A stretch of 44,355 nucleotides of DNA from DATKGN01 sp964385705 (GTDB lineage Bacteria > Patescibacteriota > Microgenomatia > UBA10105 > UBA927): the NCBI GenBank assembly GCA_964385705.1, contig CAYLQG010000003.1:1-44355 (forward strand), in the 5' to 3' direction. The notes under the pieces were generated by a model. The model saw only the letters and a program-made list of their open reading frames with translations. It was not told the origin of the DNA and did not search any database. The position numbers and the translations under genes were made by a program. This document shows, piece by piece, positions 13,513 through 20,693 of this stretch. Every line of letters starts with the position of its first letter. Within the stretch, counting starts at the first letter, position 1.

Positions 13513-14508
13513 ATGCAAAAAATTTTAGTAATCTGCGGACCAACCGGCGTAGGCAAAACAGCTACAGCAATCCATCTTGCAACGTTATTAAACGGAGAAC
13601 TGGTTTCCTCTGATTCGCGTCAGGTATATAAAGGGATGGATATAGGGACCGGTAAAGATCTTCCGAAAAAAAACAGAATTAAGAATTTAGAACTCAGAAT
13701 TAATTTCCGAACTAACAACTATGAATTATTCGCCTACGATATGTCCGGTGTTCCTATTTGGATGTATGACGTTGTACGTCCTGGTGATGACTTCAGCGTT
13801 TCACATTTTCAATCGCTTGCCGCTCACGTGATTAAAAACATCTGGTCCCGGGGCAAGCTGCCGATATTGGTCGGCGGAACGGGATTTTACATAGATGCGT
13901 TACTTAATCCACCTGATACGATCGCTGTCCCTCGCGATAGTAAACTTCGGAAGGAATTACAAACACTTTCCGCTGTCGAGTTGCGGTTAAAGTTGGATGC
14001 TATAAGTTCGACGATTCTGGCGTCGATGAATAATTCAGACAGAAATAATCCGAGAAGGCTCGTGCGGAGGATAGAGGTTGCGATGAATAAAAGTACATAT
14101 CGTTCTGTGAATATATTACCAGCTGCCGACGTATTAATGATCGGATTAACGGCGCCAAAACAGAAATTAGATAAAAAGATAGATGCGCGGGTTGATGGAA
14201 GGATTAACGCGGGAATTATTCAGGAAATTAAGAGTCTCCTTGACGCGGGTTACTCATGGAAAATGTCCTCAATGAGCGGTCTCGGTTATATTCAATGGGA
14301 AAAGTATTTTGACGTGCCTGTACCTGAGCAAAAAAAACTGGTTCCCTCAATCATTCAGGAATGGAAGATGGCTGAACATCGTTATGCAAAACGGCAGTTG
14401 ACATGGTTTCAGAAGCGAAAAGAAGTTTGCTGGTATGACAGTTCAGTTCCCGGGTATGAGCGTGATATAGCAGAGCGCGTTAACGCATGGTATACTGGAA
14501 AACGATGA
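13513..14508 (+). CDS. miaA: tRNA dimethylallyltransferase
   Basis: 331 residues. The P-loop is ICGPTGVGKTATAIHLA at about 7-22, then SSDSRQVYKGMDIGTGKDLP (catalytic Asp-Ser-Arg-Gln region), LVGGTGFYIDALL and the C-terminal RQLTWFQKR. MiaA transfers dimethylallyl from DMAPP to A37 of UNN-decoding tRNAs, the substrate of MiaB. Between KDLPKK and GVPIWMYDVV the usual short loop is replaced by NRIKNLELRINFRTNNYELF. That stretch is encoded by a low-complexity AGAATT/GAACT repeat (13672-13731), apparently an in-frame repeat insertion. It overlaps the next gene by 4 bp (ATGA). Confidence 0.92.
   Translation: MQKILVICGPTGVGKTATAIHLATLLNGELVSSDSRQVYKGMDIGTGKDLPKKNRIKNLELRINFRTNNYELFAYDMSGVPIWMYDVVRPGDDFSVSHFQSLAAHVIKNIWSRGKLPILVGGTGFYIDALLNPPDTIAVPRDSKLRKELQTLSAVELRLKLDAISSTILASMNNSDRNNPRRLVRRIEVAMNKSTYRSVNILPAADVLMIGLTAPKQKLDKKIDARVDGRINAGIIQEIKSLLDAGYSWKMSSMSGLGYIQWEKYFDVPVPEQKKLVPSIIQEWKMAEHRYAKRQLTWFQKRKEVCWYDSSVPGYERDIAERVNAWYTGKR
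13672..13731 (+). repeat. In-frame low-complexity repeat inside miaA
   Basis: A run built from CAGAATT, AAGAATT, TAGAACT, CAGAATT, CGAACTA and CTATGAATT units. It encodes a loop absent from typical MiaA. Similar to the AATTCAGAATT stretch in mutY and related in style to the GTTCATAG repeats. Confidence 0.5.
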
Positions 14509-15518
14509 TAAACAGTCGGGTAGAGATATCCATCAAAACAATTTTAATAACGCTATCCCTCATTATCATTGCATGGCTTCTTATCCTCATCCGTGACGTT
14601 CTGTTTTTACTCTTTATCGCATTCCTTCTCATGACGGCTATTCATCCTGTGGTTTCCTATTTGGAGCGGCTGCATATTCCAAAAATTGTCGGAATTCTTC
14701 TCGTCTACGTTGTGCTTTTCGGATTTTTCGGCGTAACGGTAATCAGCGCATTACCTGCACTTATTGTGCAATTCGGACGGCTTGTCCAGGAGCTTCCGAC
14801 AGCAGCAGGTCGTATTATCCCGTATTGGAATTTAAATATTTCGTCCATTAGTCAGCAGATTGCGCCGATCGGCGCAAGTCTCGTGAATGTTACATTCGGT
14901 ATATTTTCCAATATTGTGACGGTATTAACGGTGTTCGCTTTTACGTTTTATTTTCTTTTGGAACGGCATCAGGCGGAGGAGATTATCACAAGCGTCCTCG
15001 GAGAATCTTTATCAAAAGATATAATGATATTACTCCGATCTATTGAACGGCGCTTAGGACTTTGGGTACGGGGTGAAGTAATATTGATGACAGCCGTCGG
15101 ACTTATGTCCTTCATTGGATTATCAATTCTCCGGGTCGATTTTGCGCTGCCGCTTGCAATACTCGCGGGATCACTTGAGTTGATTCCTATGATCGGTCCG
15201 GTGCTCGGTGCAATTCCCGCCGTTCTTGTCGGTCTTGCAACATCACCGTTTCTCGCACTCAGCGTGATTGCGTTATATATTATCGTTCAACAACTGGAGA
15301 ACAATGTTCTTGTTCCGGTTATTATGAGAAAAAGCGTGGGCTTGGCGCCTATTATCACTATATTAGTATTGTTAATAGGCGGTAGGCTTGCGGGAGTGGT
15401 CGGCGCAATTCTTGCAGTGCCGGTTGCGTTAGTGATTCAGGAAGTCCTCTCTCATTATTTGACGAAGTCCGCTATCTCCGGCCTTAGGCCGCGAACAAAA
15501 AATTCCTCAAAAACCTGA
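14505..15518 (+). CDS. AI-2E family (PF01594) membrane permease
   Basis: 337 residues with seven or eight predicted membrane helices. Two are at the N-terminus (LITLSLIIIAWLLILI, VLFLLFIAFLLMTAI). The amphipathic region with HPVVSYLERLHIPK comes next, and the C-terminal bundle includes the family signature LELIPMIGPVLGAIPAVLVGL, ALYIIVQQLENNVLVPVIM and GGRLAGVVGAILAVPVA. Family members include the AI-2 exporter TqsA and Na+/H+ antiporters; substrate is not predictable here. ATG 14505 overlaps the miaA stop (ATGA), so the gene is translationally coupled to miaBA. Its last codons lie inside a hairpin that also serves as the rnpB terminator. Confidence 0.88.
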   Translation: MINSRVEISIKTILITLSLIIIAWLLILIRDVLFLLFIAFLLMTAIHPVVSYLERLHIPKIVGILLVYVVLFGFFGVTVISALPALIVQFGRLVQELPTAAGRIIPYWNLNISSISQQIAPIGASLVNVTFGIFSNIVTVLTVFAFTFYFLLERHQAEEIITSVLGESLSKDIMILLRSIERRLGLWVRGEVILMTAVGLMSFIGLSILRVDFALPLAILAGSLELIPMIGPVLGAIPAVLVGLATSPFLALSVIALYIIVQQLENNVLVPVIMRKSVGLAPIITILVLLIGGRLAGVVGAILAVPVALVIQEVLSHYLTKSAISGLRPRTKNSSKT

Positions 15519-15524
15519 GGAATT
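15496..15524 (-). terminator. Bidirectional hairpin terminator (rnpB and the AI-2E gene)
   Basis: AATTCCTCA (15501-15509) and TGAGGAATT (15516-15524) are perfect complements. Read on the minus strand the stem is followed by a T-run (15502-15497), a good terminator for rnpB; on the plus strand it is followed by ATTTG. The AI-2E stop codon (15516-15518) is inside the right arm. Confidence 0.75.
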
Positions 15525-15530
15525 ATTTGT

Positions 15531-15984
15531 GCACACTGAAACCTCATAAGCCAGATTCTGTTTCTCCCTCGACAAGCTCGGGATAAATTCTCATTTCTCT
15601 GATGCCCGTAAACTTCGGTCCTCTCGAATGCGTGATAATAACCCTTCGATTGCTCTCAGGGTAAACGGACCATTCGCCGGTTGCAGCAGGTGGGATTGCC
15701 AACGTTTCACCCTTAAGCCATCCATACTGGTCATTCAATTGATATGACAAGCATGAGTCAGGCCTAAGATCGTCTCTGTGGCTCTCTCATCCCGTAATTT
15801 CGGGAGTTGTTTCCGGTTTCTTTCGTTACCGGAACACCCGGTCTTGCCTTCGAGTTCGCTCAGGCTATCCCTGAGGTTCAACGAAGGATTTCGACGCGGA
15901 ACTTACGTTCCGTCCCTTGCATTCCGCTGTCTGGACTTTCCTCTCCGATCAGATCGGAGCGAGAATTCGGATTCCAATGTGCCC
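15531..15984 (-). ncRNA. rnpB: RNase P RNA (bacterial type A-like)
   Basis: Minus strand. The conserved 5' core GAGGAAAGTCC (around 15935-15945), ACAGAGAC (around 15775), AAGGGTGAAA (around 15710) and the 3' core ACAGAATCTGGCTTA (around 15552) occur in the right order. The ends pair over about 13 bp as P1 (GCACATTGGAATCC with GGTTTCAGTGTGC). The RNA cleaves 5' leaders from pre-tRNA. At about 450 nt it is longer than the common 350-400. Two REP-like palindromes are embedded: CCTTCG...CTCAGG/CCTGAG...CGAAGG at 15847-15887, and CCCTCGA...TCGGG near 15566-15582, next to the 3' core. End positions are estimates. Confidence 0.9.
15847..15887. repeat. REP-like palindrome embedded in rnpB
   Basis: Nested arms CCTTCG (15847-15852) / CGAAGG (15882-15887) and CTCAGG (15860-15865) / CCTGAG (15870-15875). 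It lies between the GAGGAAAGTCC core and the ACAGAGA core of RNase P RNA, where it would form an extra helix. Confidence 0.65.
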
Positions 15985-15988
15985 TATA

Positions 15989-15997
15989 ATTATATCA
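15989..15997 (-). promoter_or_regulatory. Extended -10 promoter of rnpB
   Basis: On the minus strand TGA-TATAAT (15997-15989) is a perfect extended -10. Transcription would begin near 15983, matching the 5' end of P1. A TTGTCA lies too close to act as a normal -35. Confidence 0.6.
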
Positions 15998-16119
15998 TTT
16001 ATTGACAAAAAATGCGTCGATGCACGTTCGTTTCTATTGGATTTAACCTCAAATAACCATAAAACGGATGTATGGTTGAACACTGATTTTTTTCAGAGAG
16101 TATTGTATGTTCAATGACA

Positions 16120-17649
16120 ATGCTTGCCAAAATAACATCCGGGGCGGTTGTAGGGCTTGAGGCTGTTCTTGTAACTGTTGAGGTTGATATTGCATCACAG
16201 GGATTGCCTTCCTTCACGATTGTTGGATTACCTGATAAAGCTGTCGAGGAGAGCCGCGAACGGGTACGGTCTGCAATAAAAAACAGCGGAGCTGAATTTC
16301 CCGCCAAACGGATTACGGTAAATCTCGCACCCGCAGATTTACCAAAAGTGGGTCCTGCATATGATCTCCCTATTGCCTTTGGAATTCTCGTTGCATCAGG
16401 TCAACTCGTCCTTCCCGATGAACAAAATATATTTTTCGGAGAGCTCTCACTTGATGGAAGCGTCCGGCATACGAACGGGGTATTGTCAATTGCGCTGTTA
16501 GCGAAAGAAAAAAAATTGGACGGTCTCTATCTTCCGTCGATTGATGCCAAGGAAGCCTCAATCATAAAGGGAGTGGATATTTATCCTGTGTCGACATTAC
16601 TTGCTCTTTTCCATCATTTGACGAAGAGTTCACTCATTATTCCTCAAGAGCACACATCCTTCTCAAGTTTTGAGGACAACAGACAGTTCGATTTTGATAT
16701 GGCAGATATTCAGGGCCAGGAATATGTTAAGCGTGCGCTTGAGATTGCGGCAGCAGGAGGTCACAATCTTTACATGCAGGGTCCGCCGGGAGCCGGAAAG
16801 ACCATGCTCGCGAGGGCGCTTCCTTCTATATTACCTGAGCTTACGGAAGAGGAGGCTATAGAGGTGACGAAAATTTATTCCGTAACGGGAAATTTACCTG
16901 CCGGGCAGTCGATAATACGTCATAGACCGTTTCGGGCTCCGCATCATACGACATCAAGAATAGGTCTTATCGGCGGCGGCATTCATCCCCAGCCGGGAGA
17001 AATCTCTCTTGCTCACCGCGGCGTACTGTTTTTGGATGAACTTCCGGAATATCCGAGGCATGTTATAGAGGCGCTCAGACAGCCGGTCGAAGATGGCATT
17101 GTCCATATCTCCCGCGCAGTCGGCAGTGTGACATATCCGGCGAAATTTATGCTTGTTGGCGCCGCAAATCCCTGTCCCTGTGGCAATTTCGGTTCAAAGA
17201 CAAAAATATGTCATTGCTTACCTGGGAATATTTCCCGCTATCAAAAAAGAATTTCCGGTCCGATGCTCGATAGAATAGACCTTCATATGTATGTTTCAGA
17301 AGTAGATGTTGATAAACTTGTCCGTGCGAATCATGAACAGGCGGAAGCGTCATCGGTTATACGGCAGCGAGTACAGAAAGCACGAAATATTCAATTAAAG
17401 CGATTTGCCATTGTCGGTATTCATTCGAATGGCGAAATGACTACGAAGATGATTAAAAATTGCTGTCCTTTGTCGGGAGAAGTTTTAGCTTTTTTGCGAC
17501 AGGCAGTAAGTAGAATGAATTTGTCAGCGAGAAGTTACTATCGTATGGTGCGAATCGGAAGAACAATTGCAGATTTGGGAGGAGAGAAAGAGATTTGTGT
17601 CACGCATATCGCGGAGGCATTGCAGTATAGGCCGAAAGATAATTCTTAA
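16120..17649 (+). CDS. comM: YifB/ComM family Mg chelatase-like AAA ATPase
   Basis: 509 residues. The N-terminal ChlI-like domain (about 1-165) includes LPSFTIVGLPDKAVEESRERVRSAI and ITVNLAPADLPKVGPAYDLPIA. The AAA core follows: Walker A GPPGAGKTML at about 222, Walker B GVLFLDELPEY at about 303, and the zinc-type stretch ANPCPCGNFGSKTKICHC with four Cys. A C-terminal Mg_chelatase_C helical domain ends with MVRIGRTIADLGGE. In naturally competent bacteria ComM is a hexameric helicase that aids branch migration during DNA uptake recombination. Competence is an inferred link here; no com genes are in the window. ATG 16120 (MLAKI) matches the family start; an in-frame ATG lies at 16114. Confidence 0.93.
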   Translation: MLAKITSGAVVGLEAVLVTVEVDIASQGLPSFTIVGLPDKAVEESRERVRSAIKNSGAEFPAKRITVNLAPADLPKVGPAYDLPIAFGILVASGQLVLPDEQNIFFGELSLDGSVRHTNGVLSIALLAKEKKLDGLYLPSIDAKEASIIKGVDIYPVSTLLALFHHLTKSSLIIPQEHTSFSSFEDNRQFDFDMADIQGQEYVKRALEIAAAGGHNLYMQGPPGAGKTMLARALPSILPELTEEEAIEVTKIYSVTGNLPAGQSIIRHRPFRAPHHTTSRIGLIGGGIHPQPGEISLAHRGVLFLDELPEYPRHVIEALRQPVEDGIVHISRAVGSVTYPAKFMLVGAANPCPCGNFGSKTKICHCLPGNISRYQKRISGPMLDRIDLHMYVSEVDVDKLVRANHEQAEASSVIRQRVQKARNIQLKRFAIVGIHSNGEMTTKMIKNCCPLSGEVLAFLRQAVSRMNLSARSYYRMVRIGRTIADLGGEKEICVTHIAEALQYRPKDNS

Positions 17650-17690
17650 ACGATATAGATCAATGCTTATTGAATAATACGATAGAATTT

Positions 17691-17715
17691 AAAACCCCGC
17701 CAGAAGCGGGGTTTT
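17691..17715. terminator. Bidirectional terminator between comM and the DUF5679 gene
   Basis: AAAACCCCGC (17691-17700) and GCGGGGTTTT (17706-17715) are perfect complements with a 5-nt loop and give A- and T-tracts on both strands. It separates convergent genes. Confidence 0.85.
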
Positions 17716-17783
17716 AATGTTAAACCTATCCAAATCCAAAGACAAAATTGTCAATGGAGGCAGGATTTCTTTGCAAAAAAATC

Positions 17784-17924
17784 TTAGCCACCAATTTTGT
17801 ACATACCCGTTCCACAGACCGGGCATTTACCTTTCATTGCTGGTTTACCATTTTTCATGGTAACTTTTACTGCGCTCGGATCTTCTCTCTTCGCGCGGCA
17901 TTTTACACAATACATACTTGCCAT
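17784..17924 (-). CDS. DUF5679-type zinc-ribbon protein, 46 residues
   Basis: A 46-residue frame with two CxxC pairs, MYCVKCRAKRED at the start and GKCPVCGTGMYKIGG at the end, flanking VTMKNGKPAMK. This layout (YCVKC...V..KNG.PA.KG.CP.CGT...) is that of DUF5679, small zinc ribbons common in CPR genomes; function unknown. A strong Shine-Dalgarno (AGGAGGTG) precedes the ATG on the minus strand, with a start spacing of about 10 nt. It lies 32 bp downstream of the small membrane protein gene and is probably co-transcribed with it. Confidence 0.85.
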   Translation of the reverse strand: MASMYCVKCRAKREDPSAVKVTMKNGKPAMKGKCPVCGTGMYKIGG

Positions 17925-17956
17925 ATTTGTTATTCACCTCCTCTCGTAAGTTTCAT

Positions 17957-18235
17957 TTATTTTCCGTGAAGCATCATATATGCTCCGAGTTCTATGAATA
18001 TAGCGATTGCAGCAAGAATGACCGTTTTTGTAAGATCATGTTGAATGACGGATAGCTCGTGTGTGTCGGGTTCTTCTATATGTCGTGGGATTAAGTGCGG
18101 TGATGCCTGAAATGAAAAAGTACCGGGTGTCTGTATAGCGTTTTGGGCCGTAACTGAGGGAAAAGATCGCTCTGGCGATGGAGCTTTTCGTCTTTGTTCT
18201 GCCAGTATTTTTTCTCTTCTTGTTTTCTTAGGCAT
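17957..18235 (-). CDS. Small tail-anchored-type membrane protein, 92 residues
   Basis: Not recognised as a named family. The N-terminus is strongly basic (PKKTRREKILAEQRRKAPSP), the middle is polar, and residues about 70-88 form one hydrophobic helix (KTVILAAIAIFIELGAYMML) three residues from the C-terminus. The expected topology is a cytoplasmic basic domain with a C-terminal anchor, perhaps binding nucleic acid or ribosomes at the membrane; this is inference. GAGG precedes the ATG. A promoter TTGACA-18-TACGCT lies at 18284-18255 on the minus strand. It is upstream of the DUF5679 gene. Confidence 0.65.
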   Translation of the reverse strand: MPKKTRREKILAEQRRKAPSPERSFPSVTAQNAIQTPGTFSFQASPHLIPRHIEEPDTHELSVIQHDLTKTVILAAIAIFIELGAYMMLHGK

Positions 18236-18254
18236 AACTAGCCTCGTGAGCCTG

Positions 18255-18284
18255 AGCGTAGCATAGAAAACTTAGCCTTGTCAA
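18255..18284 (-). promoter_or_regulatory. Promoter of the small membrane protein/DUF5679 pair
   Basis: Minus strand TTGACA (18284-18279) and TACGCT (18260-18255) with 18-bp spacing. The gene pair starts at 18235. Confidence 0.5.
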
Positions 18285-18312
18285 ATCGGTGCACCGCCAA
18301 CTCAATTTATTG

Positions 18313-18341
18313 TTGACATCACACAATGATGGTCGTAATAT
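18313..18341 (+). promoter_or_regulatory. Consensus promoter of the DUF4446-DUF3048 genes
   Basis: TTGACA (18313-18318) and TAATAT (18336-18341) with 17-bp spacing. The predicted start near 18348 leaves a leader of about 5 nt before ATG 18353. Confidence 0.6.
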
Positions 18342-18352
18342 GATGAATACCA

Positions 18353-18838
18353 ATGGTGTTCAATGGCGGAGGGTTTTTTTCATTTGTGTGGGTGTTTGTT
18401 ATCATCTGGCTGAGTGCATTAAGCATTGTGTTATTTCGCATGATCGGCCACTATAACCGCCTCACGAATGGCATTACGAGCCACGGATTAAAAGAAGTAC
18501 TTGAAGCGATTGTTAAAAATCAGAAGGGGCTACAAAAACAAACCGCTGATATTGAACACGCGATAAAAAATCTTGTATCGGATGGAAAATTGCATATTCA
18601 AAAAATAGGATTAGTGCGGTTTAATCCATTTTCGGATACGGGCGGAAGTCAAAGTTTTACATTAGCATTACTTGACGGCGGCGATAATGGCATTGTTATG
18701 ACATCGCTCTACGCGAGGACAGGGAACAGGTGGTACGTGAAGGCGATCCGTGCAGGGAAAGGTGAGGAATACGAGCTTTCAAAAGAAGAAAGCCGTGCTA
18801 TACAGGAGGCGGAATCGTTAAACGGAAAGGACACATGA
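18353..18838 (+). CDS. DUF4446 family membrane protein
   Basis: 161 residues. One N-terminal membrane helix (FFSFVWVFVIIWLSALSIVLF) is followed by a YNRLTNGI motif and a helical segment (LKEVLEAIVKNQKGLQKQTADIEHAI). A conserved domain then has KIGLVRFNPFSDTGGSQSFTLALLDGGDNGIVMTSLYAR (read in parts), the DUF4446 hallmark, and ends with ELSKEESRAIQEA. DUF4446 proteins occur in Firmicutes and CPR near chromosome-partition and envelope genes; function unknown. It overlaps the DUF3048 gene by 4 bp (ATGA). Confidence 0.85.
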   Translation: MVFNGGGFFSFVWVFVIIWLSALSIVLFRMIGHYNRLTNGITSHGLKEVLEAIVKNQKGLQKQTADIEHAIKNLVSDGKLHIQKIGLVRFNPFSDTGGSQSFTLALLDGGDNGIVMTSLYARTGNRWYVKAIRAGKGEEYELSKEESRAIQEAESLNGKDT

Positions 18839-20025
18839 ATAAACAACAATATATTGCAACAACATGTATAGGGATTGCCTTGTACCTTATCTCTACGGGA
18901 CTATCATTTGCTGGATTCAGTGTGTTTGCTCCGAAAAAACAACCTCTCCCATCAATGACCATCTCATCATCAGTCGCGAGCGACAGCCAGGCTCATTTCA
19001 TCATCGATCCATCAGCTCCGAAAACGGAAGCTTGTCCACTTAATGGTCAATTCTATACCACGAAGGAAAAAGATATTTGGTCAAAACGCAGTCCACTTGC
19101 AATAATGATAGAGAATCATACTGAGGCGCGGCCGCAATCGGGTCTTTCGTATGCCGATGTCGTCTATGAATCAGTTGCAGAAGGCGGTATAACGCGATTT
19201 ATGGCCGTATTTTATTGCGGAATAGCCGTTCGTAACGTTAATGCAGCGCCGGTTCGAAGCGCCCGGACGTTCTTCCTTCCTTGGGTTCTTGAGTATGATG
19301 CTTTATATAATCATGTGGGTGGGGCAGGTGTTTGTAGTGACCCAACAGTTGATCCACGCGCGAAGGCGCTTTGCCAAATAGGTCAATACGGTATTAAAGA
19401 TATGGACCAGTTTGGAATATCCTTCCCAACATGCTACAGGAACTATGATCGTCTCGATCATCCTGTTGCGACCGAGCACACAATGACCTGTTCGACTGAT
19501 AAGCTGCTCGCACTTGCAGCTACCCGTGGCTGGACGAACGTTGATGCAAATAACGATAATGTTGCGTGGGATAAAAATTTCAGGTCCTGGAAATTTAAAG
19601 ATGATGCAGCGCTCTCTGACCGTGCGGCATCTTTCTCTGCGAGTTTCGTCGCATGGAAGGGTTATGAAAGCGAGTATGGGGTCCGGTGGGATTTTGACCG
19701 CGCCACAGATACATACAAGCGGTTTAACGGCGGTGCGCCGCATCTTGATCTAGAGACAAAGAAGCAATTGACCGCACACGATGTCGTCATATTGTTTGCC
19801 GAGGAGACTGGTCCCGTCGATGAACATGGTCATCTTTTATACAATAATATCGGTACTGGAAACGGACTACTCTTCCAGGATGGTAAAGTGATAAAAGTTA
19901 CGTGGCGAAAACCCACAAAGGATGCGCGGACCGTATTCTACGACCTGACCGGTAAAGAAATAAGTTTTAATCGCGGTCAAATTTGGATAGAAATGCTGCC
20001 GACGGGGACACCCGTAACCTATTAA
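18835..20025 (+). CDS. DUF3048 (YerB-like) extracytoplasmic protein
   Basis: 396 residues. An N-terminal hydrophobic segment (TTCIGIALYLISTGLSFAGF) acts as signal anchor, followed by a Ser/Ala-rich linker. The DUF3048 region starts near RSPLAIMIENHTEARPQSGLSYADVVYESVAEGGITRFMAVF (read in parts). It continues with APVRSARTFFLPWVLEYDALYNHVGGA and TDTYKRFNGGAPHLD, and ends with the C-terminal DUF3048_C-like region (GNGLLFQDGKVIKVTWRKP, IWIEMLPTGTPVTY). B. subtilis YerB is a lipoprotein of this family of unknown function; no lipobox is obvious here. The six or so Cys in the extracellular part could form disulfides. Confidence 0.85.
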   Translation: MNKQQYIATTCIGIALYLISTGLSFAGFSVFAPKKQPLPSMTISSSVASDSQAHFIIDPSAPKTEACPLNGQFYTTKEKDIWSKRSPLAIMIENHTEARPQSGLSYADVVYESVAEGGITRFMAVFYCGIAVRNVNAAPVRSARTFFLPWVLEYDALYNHVGGAGVCSDPTVDPRAKALCQIGQYGIKDMDQFGISFPTCYRNYDRLDHPVATEHTMTCSTDKLLALAATRGWTNVDANNDNVAWDKNFRSWKFKDDAALSDRAASFSASFVAWKGYESEYGVRWDFDRATDTYKRFNGGAPHLDLETKKQLTAHDVVILFAEETGPVDEHGHLLYNNIGTGNGLLFQDGKVIKVTWRKPTKDARTVFYDLTGKEISFNRGQIWIEMLPTGTPVTY

Positions 20026-20057
20026 CGTATATCGGTTGCCTGCCCTGGGAGGCTTGT

Positions 20058-20639
20058 ATGATGCTTGAAGATATTATCATTTCCAGGGTTCGTGTAAAAA
20101 TCCTAACATTATTCTTGAGTCACCCGGGTACGATTTTCCATGTACGTGATATTGTCCGCAAGGTAGACGAAGAGATCAACGCAGTGCGCCGTGAGCTCGC
20201 CCACATGGAAGCCGCCGGAATGGTTTCAAAAGAGCAGCGGGCTAACAGGCTGTTTTATTCATTCCGGAAAGATTATCCGCTGTACTATGAACTCTTGGAG
20301 CTTGTCGGTAAAGCTTCAGGACTTGGGGCGGACATCATTAAACAACGCGCTAAATTAGGGAAGCTCAAATTCGTCATGGTTTCAGGGCGGTATCTGAGAG
20401 GATTGGAGAAAAAATCCCAAACGGATGTTGATTTACTTGTTGTGGGCAACGTTGTGTTGCCGGAGCTTTCTCACATCATTAAAGCCGAAGAAGCACGACG
20501 TGAACGGGAGATCAATTACACGGTGATGACAGAAGAAGAATTTAGTTTCAGAAAATCCCGAAGAGATCCGTTTGTATTATCGGTTGTCGGAGGTTCTCGG
20601 GTTATGATTGTCGGAGATGAAGAGGATTTGGTAAGCTAA
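20058..20639 (+). CDS. Winged-helix regulator fused to a nucleotidyltransferase-like domain
   Basis: 193 residues. Residues about 1-80 are a winged helix-turn-helix (ISRVRVKILTLFLSHPG, FHVRDIVRKVDEEINAVRRELAHMEAAGMV). Residues about 95-190 resemble a minimal nucleotidyltransferase fold (VMVSGRYLRGLEKKSQTDVDLLVVG), where GRYLRG replaces the usual GS..RG and the D.D pair is TDVD. Such HTH-NTase proteins are frequent in CPR and archaea; role unknown, perhaps a DNA-binding toxin/antitoxin-like or regulatory protein. GGGAGG at 20047-20052 supports ATG 20058 (or 20061). It lies between DUF3048 and secD on the same strand. Confidence 0.75.
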   Translation: MMLEDIIISRVRVKILTLFLSHPGTIFHVRDIVRKVDEEINAVRRELAHMEAAGMVSKEQRANRLFYSFRKDYPLYYELLELVGKASGLGADIIKQRAKLGKLKFVMVSGRYLRGLEKKSQTDVDLLVVGNVVLPELSHIIKAEEARREREINYTVMTEEEFSFRKSRRDPFVLSVVGGSRVMIVGDEEDLVS

Positions 20640-20693
20640 CAATCTTCATAATCGGTAATTTTTCAAACGTCATGAATTTATACTATCAGTGAT

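Noticed and set aside
15544..16005. Open frames of 60-75 codons on both strands in the rnpB region
   Set aside because: They overlap the conserved cores of RNase P RNA, have no family resemblance and no start signals.
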